Source: CAVTWD01 sp963738325
Lineage (GTDB): Bacteria > Actinomycetota > Acidimicrobiia > Acidimicrobiales > Ilumatobacteraceae
Length of the DNA: 37,250 bases
Direction of reading: 5' to 3'
NCBI GenBank assembly: GCA_963738325.1
Contig: CAVTWD010000003.1
Location: 1 to 37,250, forward strand
The notes under the pieces were generated by a model. That model was given only the letters and a program-made list of their open reading frames with translations, had not been told where the DNA came from and made no database searches. The position numbers and the translations under genes are program-made. Shown here piece by piece: positions 1 through 8,556 of this stretch (positions are counted from its first letter, which is position 1; each line of letters opens with the position of its first letter).

Positions 1-128
1 GACTGGTGAGGATCTCCCCCCCGCCGGCGGCACCGCCGATCCGCGCCGCGAGGCGCACGCCTCCGCCCTGGTAGTCGCCGCCTGCGCTCATTGCGTCCGC
101 GAAGCGGATGCCGACCCGTACCTGGGGG
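1..128 (-). other. class III adenylate/guanylate cyclase-like fragment at window edge
   Basis: Read on the minus strand from about 128 to 1, the translation contains VRVGIRFADAM, then GGDYQGGGVRLAARIG and GGGEILTS. This order (RVGIH-like strand, GGDY.G..V..AAR, GGEIL.S) is the hallmark of the C-terminal half of class III nucleotide cyclase catalytic domains. It directly follows the DJ-1/PfpI-like protein encoded at 126-692 but lies in another frame; the switch falls in a C-rich run near 122-131. An AraC-type DNA-binding domain would be expected here in a GlxA protein and is not visible. It may be a real fusion, a separate cyclase gene joined by a deletion, or an assembly join. The rest lies outside the window. 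Confidence 0.5.
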
Positions 129-692
129 GCGAACGTTCCGCGCCGTGTCCGCGCCGAGGTCGTCCTCTACCAGCGCCGAGCGCGACGTCGATCCCGGCGG
201 CGATCCCGGCCGACGTGAAGACGTCGCCGTCGCGCACGTAGAGCGCTTCTGGATCCACCTGCACCGTGGGAAAGCGCTGCGCCAGTGCGGCGGCATGGCG
301 CCAATGCGTGGCCGCCGCCGTCCGTCGAACAGCCCGGCCGCCGCGCGCGAACTGCCGGTGCACACCGACACCATTCGACGGGCGCCCGCCGCCAGCCAGC
401 GCGACCTGTTTGACGAGCACTGGGTCGACGAACAGGTGCCAGTCGGGGCTTCCCGCCACGAGAGCGTGTCGATGTCGTCGACGCCGACGTGCTCGAGGAC
501 CGCGTCGGCGCCCAGTCGGTTCCCCGTCGTGGTCACCACGTCACCACCGCCGATGGTGGCCACGCGGAGCCATGTAGAGTCGCCCTGCTCGTCGGCCACT
601 GTGAGCACCTCGAGCGGACCGACCACATCGAGGAACCGGACGCCGTCGTACGCCACGACGACCACCCGGCGAGGACCACCGTGGGCACCCAT
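126..692 (-). CDS. DJ-1/PfpI-domain regulator, GlxA-like (frameshifted, C-terminus not GlxA-like)
   Basis: The chosen ATG at 692 begins a protein with the typical N-terminus of GlxA/AraC-type regulators: RRVVVVAYDGVRFLDVVGPL then EVLTVADEQGD. The flavodoxin-like DJ-1 core follows: AGSPDWHLFVDPVLVKQVA, a nucleophile-elbow region reading MVSVCTGSSRAAAGLFDGRR in one frame, then THWRHAAALAQRFPTVQVDP and DVFTSAGIAAGIDVALxLVEDDLG, the conserved end of this domain. At least three frame switches (about 445, 350 and 190) are needed to read it through. In this family the DJ-1 domain senses an unknown ligand and an AraC helix-turn-helix binds DNA; here the second domain is replaced by cyclase-like sequence. 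It is divergent from the membrane-protein gene at 956. The assignment of the DJ-1 part is firm; the role is not. Confidence 0.7.
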
Positions 693-955
693 CGCCTCAT
701 TTTCGCGGATCGGCCGCCGGCTGGGAACCCACCGGCGGCGCCGTGTATCCAGCCTGCATGTAGGGGCTCTGGATCGTCGGACGTGGGCTGGCCGCAGGGT
801 GGCTGCCTCACCACTTCCATGCGCAGCCGGGGAACAGAGGGGAGCGGGCAGAGGGTCGTGAGGTGTCGACCCATCGCGCCGTCGAACCGAAGGCACTCCG
901 TCCCGTTCGAAACAGCAACGCACGCGCCCAGAGGGACGCGGTCAAGGGAGGAACC

Positions 956-1605
956 ATGAGGAAGGCTGCATTCGGCGTGGCCATCGGCCTGGGCGTGCTC
1001 GCGTTGAGCTTCGCCGTCCTGGGCCTCGTACGAACGACCAGGCCAACTTCTCGAAACGCGACGTCCACGACCAGCTGGCCGAGAAAGCAGATCACCTTCA
1101 CGCCGTCGCCGAGAACCTGGCTGCCGAACCAGAAGACGGTCCCCGTGCCTCGTCGAGAAGCGGGCGAGAGCTGGTGACCGGCAAGCAGGCCCAGTGCTAC
1201 GTGAAAGGTACCAGATCGGCCTCGACCTCGCACTCATCGACAACGGCAAGACCTACTTCGAGGACGACTACGCTGCGCACCTGCTGCGGGTGAAGTCCCA
1301 GCAGGCGCTGGCCACGGCACCGAACGACCCGGCGACGCAAGCGCTCGTCCGCAGTCCGCGTGGCCGTCGCAGAAGGCAGAGGACTCTTCGACGGCGAGAC
1401 GATGCGGGGCCTGCTCCTCACCGCCTACGGCTTCAGCTTGCCCGGCGACAAGGGCGCCACCGTGGCGCTGGCCTGCTTCATCATCGCCATCGTGGTGGCG
1501 CTCGGCGCGGCCGTCAGCCTCGGCTCGGTCTGCGATGGACCCGGGTCGTCGGTTCAGCGGGTGAGGCGGCCCGTCAGGTCGTACCGGTCGCGGGTGACTG
1601 GCTGA
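956..1605 (+). CDS. conserved membrane protein with N- and C-terminal TM segments (frameshifted)
   Basis: ATG at 956 has a good ribosome site (GGGAGGA, 5 nt upstream). The first frame gives a charged start and a TM helix (AAFGVAIGLGVLALSFAVLG). The reading then moves through the other frames: HDQLAEKQITFTP, then QIGLDLALIDNGKTYFEDDY, ATAPNDPATQALV, and GLFDGETMRGLLLTAYGFS, followed by a second TM helix (ATVALACFIIAIVVALGAAV). This order (TM, DQLA.Q.I.F.P, a GKTY motif, LF.GETLRG.LL.AYG, TM) matches a widespread but uncharacterised actinobacterial membrane family, so I do not assign a function. Two or more single-base indels interrupt it. A strong hairpin follows immediately at 1616. Confidence 0.65.
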
Positions 1606-1615
1606 TGCAGGGGGA

Positions 1616-1651
1616 GGGATGGGCCGGAGCGTGACGTCTCCGGCCCATCCC
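1616..1651. terminator. perfect 14-bp hairpin between convergent genes
   Basis: Left arm GGGATGGGCCGGAG (1616-1629), 8-nt loop CGTGACGT, right arm CTCCGGCCCATCCC (1638-1651), without a mismatch. It lies between the stop of the plus-strand membrane gene (1605) and the stop of the minus-strand gene (1671), so it can serve both as a transcription terminator. No U-tract follows on either side, as is common in GC-rich actinobacteria. Confidence 0.8.
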
Positions 1652-1670
1652 GCTGTCGGGTGGCGCCGGT

Positions 1671-1918
1671 CAGGCGATGACGAGCGCGCCGTAGGCGAGC
1701 AGAGCCCGCAGGCGCTGACCAGCAGGAAGCTCCCGGCGACCAGCAGCACCATCCGCCGCCGCCAGCCCCGCACGCGTCGACCGGCCGGCACCGGGAAGTA
1801 CCACTCCGGCAAGCCCGCCCCTGTCGCTCGCCTAGGTCGCAGGGACGGCATCGTCGGGCACCTCGATGTCCGGGTCGGCGGCCAGGGCTAGGGCGCAGAG
1901 CTCCTCAGCGGTGATCAC
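1671..1918 (-). CDS. small membrane protein (about 80 aa, frameshifted)
   Basis: From a GTG at 1918 the protein reads ITAEELCALALAADPDIEVP, then in the next frame GLPEWYFPVP, a basic stretch RRVRGWRRR, and a hydrophobic helix MVLLVAGSFLLVSACG that ends LAYGALVIA before a TGA at 1671-1673. It is thus a short cytosolic N-terminus followed by one C-terminal TM helix. The pattern (acidic N-terminus, LPEWY.P.P, Arg-rich patch, one TM) recurs in small actinobacterial proteins of unknown function. Two frame switches, near 1840 and 1700, are needed. It is divergent from the ABM gene at 2013; start choice is uncertain. Confidence 0.5.
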
Positions 1919-2012
1919 GACCCCAGCGTACGCCCGCTCCGGACGGAGCGGTCGGCGGGCTGGTCGGCCCTCGACGCTCGGGGCCGGGGCCGTGCCGACG
2001 TACGGTGCGGGC

Positions 2013-2343
2013 GTGATCGTGCTCATCGCCACCTACCGTGGGAAGCCGGGCACCGGCGACACGATCGAGCCCCTGCTCGCGGAGCTCGCCGCCGCGACCC
2101 GGACCGAGTCCGGATGCCTGCTGTACCTGGTCAACCGCTCGACCACGGCGCACGGAACGTTCGTCATCTACGAGCATGACGACGACGAGGACCGCCGCTC
2201 GCCGCCCACCGCAGACCCGCCGACTTCCATCGCCTCGCGGTCGGCGAGGTCATCCCGATGCTGGAGGAGCGGGTCTTCGACATCTTTCGCCTGGTCGAGA
2301 GTCCGCCACCCAGGTGTCGTTGCCGGCCGTCGGGCCGGCCGGG
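2013..2343 (+). CDS. antibiotic biosynthesis monooxygenase (ABM) family protein, frameshifted
   Basis: The GTG at 2013 begins IVLIATYRGKPGTGDTIEPL, then LAELAAATRTESGCLLYLVN, GTFVIYEHDDDE and, after a frame switch near 2190, HRRPADFHRLAVGEVIPMLE and RVFDIFRLVE. This is the ferredoxin-like ABM fold of about 100 residues: a first strand, a helix with the phrase ..A.RTE.GCL.Y, the strand FVIYE, then the F..H helix. Members are cofactor-free or haem-degrading monooxygenases, usually dimers. Substrate is unknown. The 3' end is uncertain because of indels; 2343 is set by the neighbouring minus-strand stop at 2344. Confidence 0.65.
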
Positions 2344-3130
2344 TCAGCCGAGCGGGAAGGGCGGCAGCAGGCCGCGCTGGACCAGGGAGACGGTGGACCT
2401 CGTCCAGGGTAGATCATGCCGCTGACGGCGAACCGGGTGACACGCCGCCGGCGAACAAGTCCTCCTGCGTGTAATCATTCGCCCAGCGTGGCGACGATCG
2501 CCGGGGAGCCGGGTCGCTCACGTCGAGGAGCCGCTGCTCGAAGCTGTCGTGGGCCGCGCCGGATGGCGCGCAGGAAGAACGCCGGCGGGAACGCCGCCGA
2601 GGGCGTCCCGCAGCGACGCGAGGGCGTCGGCGTGCGTCGTACCATCGTCGACGACGGAGCCGATCGTGGCGAGGAGGCTCGCCGTCGAAGACCGGGTCTG
2701 ACGTGACGGCCGGGCGCAGCCACCGGCAGCGGGCTGCTCGACCGCGGCGGCTAGGTCGTCCTCGGCGTGCTGGCGCAGCTGCTCGAGCCGTGCCCGGCTG
2801 GGAGGGTCGCGGGGAGCACCGCGGCCCCCGAGGCTGCGGCCATGCCGGCTGGCGCCTCAGGGGCCTCGCCGGACCGGCCCGCGTGACAGGAGCGCGCGGG
2901 TCGATGCCCCTGCCAGGTCGCAACATCTCGCGTTGGGCGAGGCTCGCCGGGGCGGTCGGCCGCCTGGCGTCCCCTGCTCGGTCGTGGCGCCGCCCTCCTC
3001 CGCCTCCAGGTCGTGGCCCGGCGAGCGGGCGCAGTGCACCGAGAGGTGCTCGACGAGAGCGTGCTGGAGCGTCGCCAGCCGCTTCCAGCTCGTCGAGGAC
3101 CTGCGCTCGATCCAACGGTGCATCGCTCAC
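2344..3130 (-). CDS. ferritin-like domain protein (heavily frameshifted)
   Basis: The GTG at 3130 has a strong ribosome site (GGGAGGGGA). Pieces in alternating frames give VSDAPLDRAQVLDELE, ATLQHALVEHLSVHCA, SLAQREMLR, VTSDPVFDG, IGSVVDDGTTHADALASLRD, AAFPPAFFLRAIRRG, AIVATLGE, YTQEDLFAGG and the end LVQRGLLPPFPLG before a TGA at 2344. A helical start with QH.L.EHL..H and a later LAQREM.R fits ferritin-like, possibly metal-binding, four-helix proteins found in actinobacteria and violacein-type clusters. Four or more indels are needed. Metal ligands cannot be placed safely because the helices are split among frames. Confidence 0.45.
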
Positions 3131-3373
3131 GCGGCGTCCCCTCCCGGTCGTCGGTACCTGCCGGCGGCCCGTCCTAGCAGGCCCGGCGCCAGGCCGGTTC
3201 ACGACACGCCATGACCGGGTCGATCGATGACATCGTCGAGGTTGTCACCGATGCCCACGATGCGGGTAGATCCGTGACAGCTTGTGGAGGGCGGCGCGGC
3301 GAGCGGGTCGGGCGCGGGCCCAAAACGCGTCCCCGCCGGTCCCCGAGCGGGCGATGGTCGGTAGGATGCCGCC

Positions 3374-4361
3374 ATGGAGTACCGCCACCTCGGCCGCACC
3401 GGCCTGCGGGTCAGCCGGCTGTGCCTCGGCACGATGAACTTCGGCCCGCAGACCGACGAGGCCGACAGCTACGCGATCATGGACCGCGCGCTCGAGCTCG
3501 GGATCAACTTCTTCGACACCGCCAACGTCTACGGCGGGAAGCGGGCGAGGGCGTCACCGAGCAGATCGTCGGCCGCTGGCTCGCGCAGGGCGGCGGCCGG
3601 CGCGAGAAGGTCGTGCTCGCCACCAAGGTCTACGGCGGATGGGCGACGTGGCCGAACGACGCGCGGCTCTCCGCGCTGCACATCCGGCCGGCCTGCGAGG
3701 CGAGCCTGCGGCGGCTGCAGACCGACCACATCGACCTCTACCAGATGCACCACGTCGACCGGGAGACGCCGTGGGAGGAGATCTGGCAGGCGATGGAGCT
3801 GCTCGTCGCCGCAGGGCAAGGTGCATCTACGTCGGCAGCTCGCAACTTCGCCGGCTGGCACATCGCGCAGGCGAACGAGGCCGCCGCGGCGCGCGGCATT
3901 CCTCGGCCTCGTGTCGCGAGCAGAGCCTCTACAACCTGCGAGCGCGGACGATCGAGCTCGAGGTGCTCCCGGCGTGCCGAGGCCTACGGCCTCGGCGTGA
4001 TCCCGTGGAGCCCGCTCGGCGGCGGCCTGCTCGGCGGCGCGCTCGCGAAGGCGACCGAGGGGCGGCCGCGCGACCGACCGAGCGCGTCCAGCGCGCGTCG
4101 AGAGGCACCGCGGACGCAGCTCGAGGCGTGCGAGGGCCTGTGCGCCGAGCTCGGCGAGGAGCCCGCCGACGTCGCGCTCGCGTGGCTGCTGCACCAGCCG
4201 GCGGTCACCGCGCCGATCATCGGCCCGCGCACGCTGGAGCAGCTCGACGGGCGCGCTGCGCGCGCTCGAGATCACGCCTCGACGCAGGACGCGCTCGACG
4301 CAGCTCGACGAGATCTTCCCCGGGCCCGGGCGGTGCGGCGCCCGAGGCCTACGCCTGGTAG
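3374..4361 (+). CDS. aldo/keto reductase (frameshifted)
   Basis: ATG 3374 starts MEYRHLGRTGLRVSRLCLGT, the classic AKR N-terminus. The tetrad residues are visible: Asp and Tyr in FFDTANVYGG, Lys in LATKVYGG, His in YQMHHVD. Later motifs include WEEIWQAMELLVAAGK, VGSSNFAGW-like sequence split by an indel, GLVSEQSLYN, VIPWSPLGGGLLGG, and the NADPH-binding region PIIGPRTLEQLDG. The length, about 329 aa, is normal. It is predicted to reduce aldehydes or ketones with NADPH in the cytosol; the substrate is unknown. Indels near 3537, 3820, 3900, 3960, 4080 and 4250 break the frame. It stands alone, followed by a VOC gene on the same strand. Confidence 0.85.
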
Positions 4362-4422
4362 GGCGGGGCCGGGCGGCCCGGCCGACTGCGCCATGATCGC
4401 GAAACGGACGACGGAGATGACG

Positions 4423-4983
4423 ATGGCCGAGGACGAGACGACCGGGACGACGCAGACGAGCGAGCCTGGGGCGACAGCGGTGACGGCCCGGCACGGAGCC
4501 GGGATCGACCGCTCCGAGGAGTGGGCCCAGCTCGGGCCCGTCACCTCCTGCGCCCTGGAGAGCGGGCCCGCGTCGTCGGCGCGGGGCGTGCACCACGTTG
4601 CCCTGCTCAGCCCCGACGTCGAGCGGACGATCGCCTTCTACCAGGACCTCCTCGGTTCCCGCTGACGGAGGTGTTCGAGAACCGCGACTACCAGGGCTCG
4701 ACCCACTTCTTCTTCGACATCGGCCACGGCAACGCGCTCGCCTTCTTCGACTTCCCCGGCCTCGACCTCGGTCCCTACGCCGAGCGGCTCGGTGGCCTCC
4801 ACCACCTGGCCATCTCCGTCGAGTCGGAGCGCTGGCACCACCTCAGGGCCAAGCTCCGCGACGCGGGCGTGCCCGTACCACGAGGAGGGTGGGACGTCGC
4901 TCTACCTCCAGGGGCCCGACGGCGAGCGCATCGAGCTCATCGCCGACCCCCTGGGCGAGATGTACGGCTGGCCTGTCGTGTAG
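4423..4983 (+). CDS. VOC (glyoxalase/dioxygenase superfamily) protein with N-terminal extension
   Basis: ATG 4423 is preferred because GGAG lies 6-7 nt upstream; in-frame ATGs at 4393 and 4417 are possible. After about 45 residues of low-complexity acidic sequence comes a VOC domain: GVHHVALLSPDVERTIAFYQ, then THFFFDIGHGNALAFFDFPG, GLHHLAISVES and SLYLQGPDGERIELIADP. The His in HHVAL, the His in LHHLA and the Glu in IELIADP are placed like the metal ligands of this fold. Such proteins are isomerases, dioxygenases or resistance proteins, and no narrower call is safe. Indels near 4660 and 4880 interrupt the frame. Confidence 0.75.
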
Positions 4984-5003
4984 CGTCGGGCGACGCTGCG
5001 GGC

Positions 5004-5056
5004 GCGAACTGTGGCCGAAACGCGCCATTCCTGGCGCAGATTTCGTCGCAGTTCGC
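5004..5056. terminator. long imperfect hairpin between convergent genes
   Basis: Outer arms GCGAACTG (5004-5011) and CAGTTCGC (5049-5056) are perfectly complementary. Inside them CGAAACGCGCCA (5016-5027) pairs with TGGCGC (5032-5037) plus TTTCG (5041-5045) across a small bulge, around a 4-nt loop. It sits between the plus-strand stop at 4983 and the minus-strand stop at 5062, so a bidirectional terminator is the simplest reading. Confidence 0.7.
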
Positions 5057-5061
5057 CCAGA

Positions 5062-6245
5062 TCAGACGACGGGGGTGCCGGCGTCGAGGCCGAGCAGCAG
5101 GCGGCCGAGGATGTCCAGGTGGGTGCTCGCCAGGATCATGTGCTGGGTGGCGACGTTGCCGTCGCGGACCAGCCGTTCGATCGTGGTGTCCGAGTAGACG
5201 GCCGTCGAGCTGGCCAGCTGCTGGCAGGTGAGGAGCACGTCGCGGGTCACTGCGGCGGAGTGGCTCATCGCGGCACGCATCCGGGCCCGGAGGAGCTCGG
5301 TCGACCGGCGCCCCCGCCTGCGCCGCCTCGTCGATGGCGGCCACGGCGCGCCTCAGCAGGGCGCGGGCGGCGTCCAGGGACGTCTGCGCGGCGCCGATGC
5401 GGGAGTGGGCGTGCGGCCGGTCGGCCAGCACCTGCCCGTTGTCGGTGCGCTTGGTCGGGGCGAGGCCGATGACCTCGTCGATGGCGGCCTGGGCGATGCC
5501 CACGACGATCGGCGCGCTCCCCGTCGAGGCGATCGTGAAGGCGGGGATGCGGTAGAGCGGGCGGTCGATCCGGCTCGGGTGGCGGGGCTGATCGCCCGGC
5601 GCTCGGGCACGGCGACGTGGTCCGCCACGACGGTGTTGCTGCCGTCCCCCGCATGCCGTGCGTGTGCCAGGTGTCGAGCACCGTGACCTCGTCCCGGCGC
5701 GGGAAAAAGAACACGCGCACGTCGGGGCCGGCCGGCCCCATCCGGGGCCCGTCGCCGTCGACGACCATGCCAAAGAGCGCGACCCAGTCGGCGATGTCGA
5801 TGGCGCTGACGATGTCCCAGCGGCCCGAGAGCACCAGGTCGCCGCCGGCCACCGTGGCCGTCCCCGCCACCCGCGCCGAGTTGGCGATATGGGTCGTCGT
5901 CGGCGCCCCAGATCTCGTCGCCGGCCTCCTCCGTGAGCAGCGCGGCGCTGAACCCCATGTTGCCGTTCCACACGTTCCAGGCCGCCGGGCCGTCGACGCG
6001 GCCGAAGGCCTCGTAGATGTCGACGAGCGTGGTCAGCGGCACCTCGAAGCCACCCCGCTCGATCGGTGTCGTAGGCGGAACGCCCCACGCGGCGCGCAGC
6101 GTCTCGGCCAGCCCGACCGGGAGGCGCCGTGCCTCCTCCGCGTCCGCCCGGCCGGCCTCGATCGGAGCGCGCAGCGTCTCCGGGAGGGCGAGCAGGTCTG
6201 CTGTCGACGGGGCCAGTGGTGGCGGACCAAGGCGGTGTAGACCAT
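5062..6245 (-). CDS. acyl-CoA dehydrogenase-fold flavin monooxygenase-like protein (frameshifted)
   Basis: The ATG at 6245 touches the palindromic operator at 6246. Restored protein, about 390 aa: DLLALPETLRAPIEAGRADA, then TTLVDIYEAFGRVDGPAAWN, GNMGFSAALLTEEAGDEIWG, VAGGDLVLSGRWDIVSAIDI, VALFGMVVDGDGP, TVLDTWHTHGMRGTGSN-like sequence, AFTIASTGSAPIVVGIAQAA and a C-terminal helix bundle ending LLGLDAGTPVV. The order (helical N-terminus, G.W...SG...A.W, V.DTWH..GMR.TGS) is that of the DszC/HpaB-like branch of the acyl-CoA dehydrogenase superfamily, which are reduced-flavin-dependent monooxygenases acting on small molecules. The substrate is unknown. It is divergent from a TetR gene that very probably represses it. 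Several indels (about 6210, 5880, 5600, 5310) are present. Confidence 0.75.
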
Positions 6246-6270
6246 GAGTCCAGACTAATGATCTGGACTC
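6246..6270. promoter_or_regulatory. TetR-type operator, perfect 9-bp inverted repeat
   Basis: GAGTCCAGA (6246-6254), 7-nt spacer CTAATGA, TCTGGACTC (6262-6270), with no mismatch. It lies between the divergent monooxygenase gene (start codon at 6245, directly adjacent) and the TetR gene (6302), which is the classic place for an autoregulated TetR operator. Since it runs right up to the start codon, the monooxygenase transcript is probably leaderless or nearly so, and repression would be by blocking RNA polymerase. Confidence 0.8.
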
Positions 6271-6301
6271 AGCGTCGCAAGAGGGCTGTTAGGCTGCGGT
6301 C

Positions 6302-6929
6302 GTGACCCCTTCCCTGGTGACCAAGCGGCGGGGGATCGACACGTCGATCACTCGTGACCGGGTGCTCGAGGCGGCCGAGGGGCTCATCTTGTCCGGCGGC
6401 TTCACGCAGGCCACCGTGACGGAGCTGGCCGACCGGGCCGGCGTCTCGCGGGCGACGGTCTTCAGCCGGTTCGGCTCCAAGCTGGGAGTGCTGGAGGCGC
6501 TGGCCGTGCGCTGCGCCGGCGGCCCCAGATGTGGGCCATCCGGGAGGCGGTGGCCACGGAGGACCCCGCCGAAGCGGTGCTCGCCACGGTGGCCGCCTCG
6601 GCCGAGCACTGGGAGCGTCAGGGCCACATCCTCCTGACGCTGAAAGCGGTCTCGGAGCTGGAGCCCGGCGCCATCGCCCTGATCGACGACCAGCGGCGGG
6701 ACCAGCGCGACGGGATGGAGCGCCTGGCGCGGGGCCTGGAACGCGACGGCCGGCTCGTGGTGCTGACGCGGGCGCAGGCGGCGGCCGCGCTCCACATGAT
6801 CACCAGCGTCGAGTCGTTCATGGAGCTGCGCCGCAACGCCGGGCTGTCGCTGGCCGCGACGAAGCGGGTCGTCACGGCGATGGCGGCCGGGCTGTTCGAC
6901 CTCGAGCCGCTGCTGAGTCGTCGCGGTAG
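6302..6929 (+). CDS. TetR/AcrR family transcriptional regulator (frameshifted)
   Basis: GTG at 6302. Residues about 14-62 form the TetR helix-turn-helix: ITRDRVLEAAEGLILSGG, then FTQATVTELADRAGVSRATV and FSRFGSKLGVLEAL. After an indel near 6525 the ligand-binding domain follows: MWAIREAVATEDPAEAVLAT, LKAVSELEPGAIALIDDQRR, LARGLERDGRLVVLTRAQAA, ALHMITSVESFMELRR and VVTAMAAGLFDLEPLL. Length is about 205 aa, normal for the family. The tail may end at 6929 in a shifted frame and overlaps the end of the convergent deacetylase gene. It likely binds the palindrome at 6246-6270 and controls the divergent monooxygenase and itself; the inducer is unknown. Confidence 0.85.
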
Positions 6930-7783
6930 GCCGCGGCGATGGCGCCGAGGGTCGTCATCCACACGCCGTCGTGTCCGGCGACGTACTCCACGAAGCGCTC
7001 GAACATCAGGAAGGCGTGGGCGCGGGCGATCGTCTGCGGGTGGACGGTGAGCGCGAACACCCCGCCCGGCACACGCTCGTAGGCGAAGTCGAAGTGGTCC
7101 TTCCACCGGGCGTACAGGACGTCGGCCGAGCCGAGCGGGCCGCCCGAGGCAGGTGTTCGAGGAACGGGAAGTCGTCGAGGTACCACGACACGGGGATCTC
7201 GACGATCGGGCTCGGCGGGCCGAAGGAGTTGCCCCGCTCCCGGTCGACGGTGACGACCGGACGGGGTCGGTACACCTCGAAGTCGCGGCCCATGAGCGAG
7301 GAGTCCCACACGAAGCCGTGCTCCTCCAGCAGCCCCAGCGTCGCGTCGGAGAAGTCCCACGCCGGCGAGCGGTAGCCCTGGGGCCGGCGGCCGAGCAGCC
7401 GCTCGTGCTCGGCCAGCTGCAGGACCATCAGCCGTCGCTCCTCGTCCGGATCGAGCTTGGGGATCGGCTCGTGGTAGCAGCCGTGGGCGGCGATCTCATG
7501 ACCGGCGTCGGCGATGGCCCGGCTCTGCCGGGGGAACGTCTGGAGCGAGTGCGAGGGGATGCACCACGTCGTGCGGAGGTCGTGCCGGGCGAACAGGCGC
7601 CAGCAGCCGGGGCACGCCGACCTCGGCGCCGAACTCCCCCCGGGCCAGGTAGCCCGGTGAGGTCAGCCCGAACGTGCCCATCCACACGCAGTGCGCGTCG
7701 AAGTCGGCCGAGATCGAGACGGCCAGGCGCCGGCCGTCAGGTAGCTGCAGCGGCACGTTCCCCCCTCGCGCGGCAGGCGTCAC
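6872..7783 (-). CDS. polysaccharide deacetylase-family (PuuE/cyclic-imidase-like) hydrolase
   Basis: GTG 7783 overlaps the SDR stop (GTGA). Sequence: LAVSISADFDAHCVWMGTFG, LTSPGYLARGEFGAEVGVPR, TTWCIPSHSL, AIADAGHEIAAHGCYHEP, GYRSPAWDFSDATLGLLEEH, GFVWDSSLMGRDFEVYRPRP, VVTVDRERGNSFGPPSPIVE, VSWYLDDFPFLEHL, then ARWKDHFDFAYERVPGGVFA and LTVHPQTIARAHAFLMFERF. The NodB fold is clear: metal-binding Asp in ADFDAH, His pair in HGCYHE, RSPAWDFS as motif 3 and the late H in TVHPQ. The WMG.F and SPGYLARGEFGA.VGVPR phrases place it near allantoinase PuuE and cyclic imide hydrolase, not chitin deacetylases, and no signal peptide is seen. In context it probably hydrolyses a cyclic imide or ureide. Indels near 7600 and 7150. 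Confidence 0.75.
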
Positions 7784-8556
7784 GTCGCGTCCCAGCCGCC
7801 GTCGATGCGCAGCACCTGGCCGGTGATGTAGGCCGCCTCGTCGCCGGCCAGGTAGAGCACGGCCGCCGCCACCTCGTCGGCCCTGCCCGGTCGGCCGACC
7901 GGGATCAGCCAATCCATCTTGTCGCTCGACGTGCCGACGCCCCGGTCGACGTCGACCAGGTCACCGAGGACCTCGGCCGAGTTGGCCCGGATGGCGGTGC
8001 TGATGACCCCCGGGGCGACGACGTTGGCCGTGATGCCGGAGCGGCCGAGGTCGAGCGCCAGCCGGCGGGTCATGCCCTCGATGCCGGCCTTCGACGCCGC
8101 GTACGAGAGGCCGTCCGCGCCGCCGTGCGCTCCGGCCACCGAGCCGATGCTGACGATCCGGCCCCGGCCTCGTGGGGCCATGACCGCGCTGGCCGCCTTG
8201 CAGCCGTGGAAGCACCCGGTGAGGTTGACCTCGAGGACGCGGTGCCACAGCTCGGGTGACGTCTCGTCGACTCCGGCGTAGCCGTCGAAGACGCCCGCGC
8301 AGCTCACGAACACCGCGAGTCCGTCGCCCTCGCCGTCGGCGGCCGCGATGAAGGCTTGGACCGCGGCGAAGTCGGTCACGTCGACGACGTGGGTGCGCAC
8401 GGCGCCGAGCGGTTCGAGCTCGGCCACGGTCTCGGCCAGGCGGCCCGGGGAGACGTCGCTCGCGTGGACGACGCGGCCCTGTTCGAGGAAGGCACGCGCC
8501 ACGGCCCGGCCGATGCCCGAGCCGGCACCCGTGACCGCTACGACCCGTCCGGCCAT
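7780..8556 (-). CDS. short-chain dehydrogenase/reductase
   Basis: Intact 258-aa protein; ATG 8556 has GGAGGAGCG 4 nt upstream. N-terminal NAD-binding motif TGAGSGIG, DVTD for adenine binding, FVSCAGVFDGY (NNAG variant), Ser in IVSIGSVAG, YAASK with catalytic Tyr and Lys, and the C-terminal GDEAAYITGQVLRIDGGWD. It is a classical SDR, most like 3-hydroxyacyl-CoA or secondary alcohol dehydrogenases that use NAD(P). Its start lies inside the last codons of the citrate-synthase-like gene and its stop overlaps the next gene by 4 bases, so translation is coupled. Within the cluster it would oxidise the hydroxyacyl product of a hydratase; this is inferred. Confidence 0.92.
   Translation of the reverse strand: MAGRVVAVTGAGSGIGRAVARAFLEQGRVVHASDVSPGRLAETVAELEPLGAVRTHVVDVTDFAAVQAFIAAADGEGDGLAVFVSCAGVFDGYAGVDETSPELWHRVLEVNLTGCFHGCKAASAVMAPRGRGRIVSIGSVAGAHGGADGLSYAASKAGIEGMTRRLALDLGRSGITANVVAPGVISTAIRANSAEVLGDLVDVDRGVGTSSDKMDWLIPVGRPGRADEVAAAVLYLAGDEAAYITGQVLRIDGGWDAT

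Noticed and set aside
7153..8259. A 368-codon plus-strand frame through the SDR and deacetylase genes
   Set aside because: It is a shadow of the well-supported minus-strand genes; it has no ribosome site and no recognisable domain.
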